Source of the DNA: Ulvibacter algarum
Lineage (GTDB): Bacteria; Bacteroidota; Bacteroidia; Flavobacteriales; Flavobacteriaceae
Assembly (NCBI GenBank): GCA_947488905.1
Contig: CANLBJ010000006.1
Location: 124,001-188,000, forward strand
Length of the DNA: 64,000 bases
Direction of reading: 5' to 3'
The notes beneath the pieces are model-generated. The model had not been told where the DNA came from and did no database searches. It saw only the letters and a program-made list of their open reading frames with translations. A program made the position numbers and the translations under genes. Shown here piece by piece: positions 63,997-64,000 of the stretch; positions within the stretch are counted from its first letter, which is position 1; the number at the start of each line of letters is the position of its first letter.

Positions 63997-64000
63997 ATTA

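Overview
The window looks like a chromosome segment of a marine member of the Flavobacteriia (Bacteroidota). Evidence: low G+C, a SusC/SusD pair, SPII lipoproteins starting MKK, an UpxY-type NusG paralogue before an exopolysaccharide operon, and promoters of the Bacteroidota type (TTG, about 19 bases, TAnnTTTG) instead of Shine-Dalgarno-led genes. No rRNA, tRNA, CRISPR array or insertion sequence was recognised.

Region 1 (1-19250) is a nearly complete alginate utilisation locus. Two PL7 lipoprotein lyases and a PL17 lyase cut alginate, SusC/SusD import oligomers, KdgF and two SDR reductases take unsaturated uronate to 2-keto-3-deoxygluconate (KDG), and KdgK plus KDPG aldolase feed central metabolism. 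An MFS hexuronate-type carrier, a FadR-type GntR regulator and a short LacI-like regulator complete it. TGGTNNACCA boxes, repeated every 13 bp, overlap the PL17 and susC promoters and precede the gntR gene, so the GntR protein probably controls the locus. A gluconokinase/6-phosphogluconate dehydrogenase fusion and an Nramp-family carrier sit unexpectedly between the two PL7 genes.

Region 2 (19320-34771) has a DMT permease, then a block of membrane and fermentation genes: P-type ATPase, cardiolipin synthase, patatin, sigma-like protein, MgtC/DUF4010 protein, acid phosphatase, AckA, Pta and metallophosphoesterase. Four intergenic Crp/FNR-like palindromes (TGAY-N4-RTCA) there lie 29.5 bp (once perhaps 28.5) from sequences resembling the -7 box, so the block looks like one local Crp/FNR regulon.

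Region 3 (34870-52739, minus strand) is an exopolysaccharide/capsule operon read from upxY through gmd, fcl, flippase, glycosyltransferases and polymerase to wza and wzc. Its centre (41250-49316) is more AT-rich than its ends, and a 53-codon flippase remnant lies exactly at one edge. This suggests a swapped serotype cassette.

Region 4 (53480-59799) carries an AraC regulator, small secreted or membrane proteins of unknown role, a TPR histidine kinase with its NarL-type response regulator, and an EEP-fold lipoprotein. An array of four TGGGAA units with an 11-bp period precedes one of the unknown genes.

Region 5 (60020-63940) is a four-gene type II CBASS anti-phage operon: CD-NTase, Cap2 (E2-E1), Cap3 (JAMM protease) and a DUF6602-type nuclease-like protein in the effector position. 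This last combination is the best candidate here for a little-described system.
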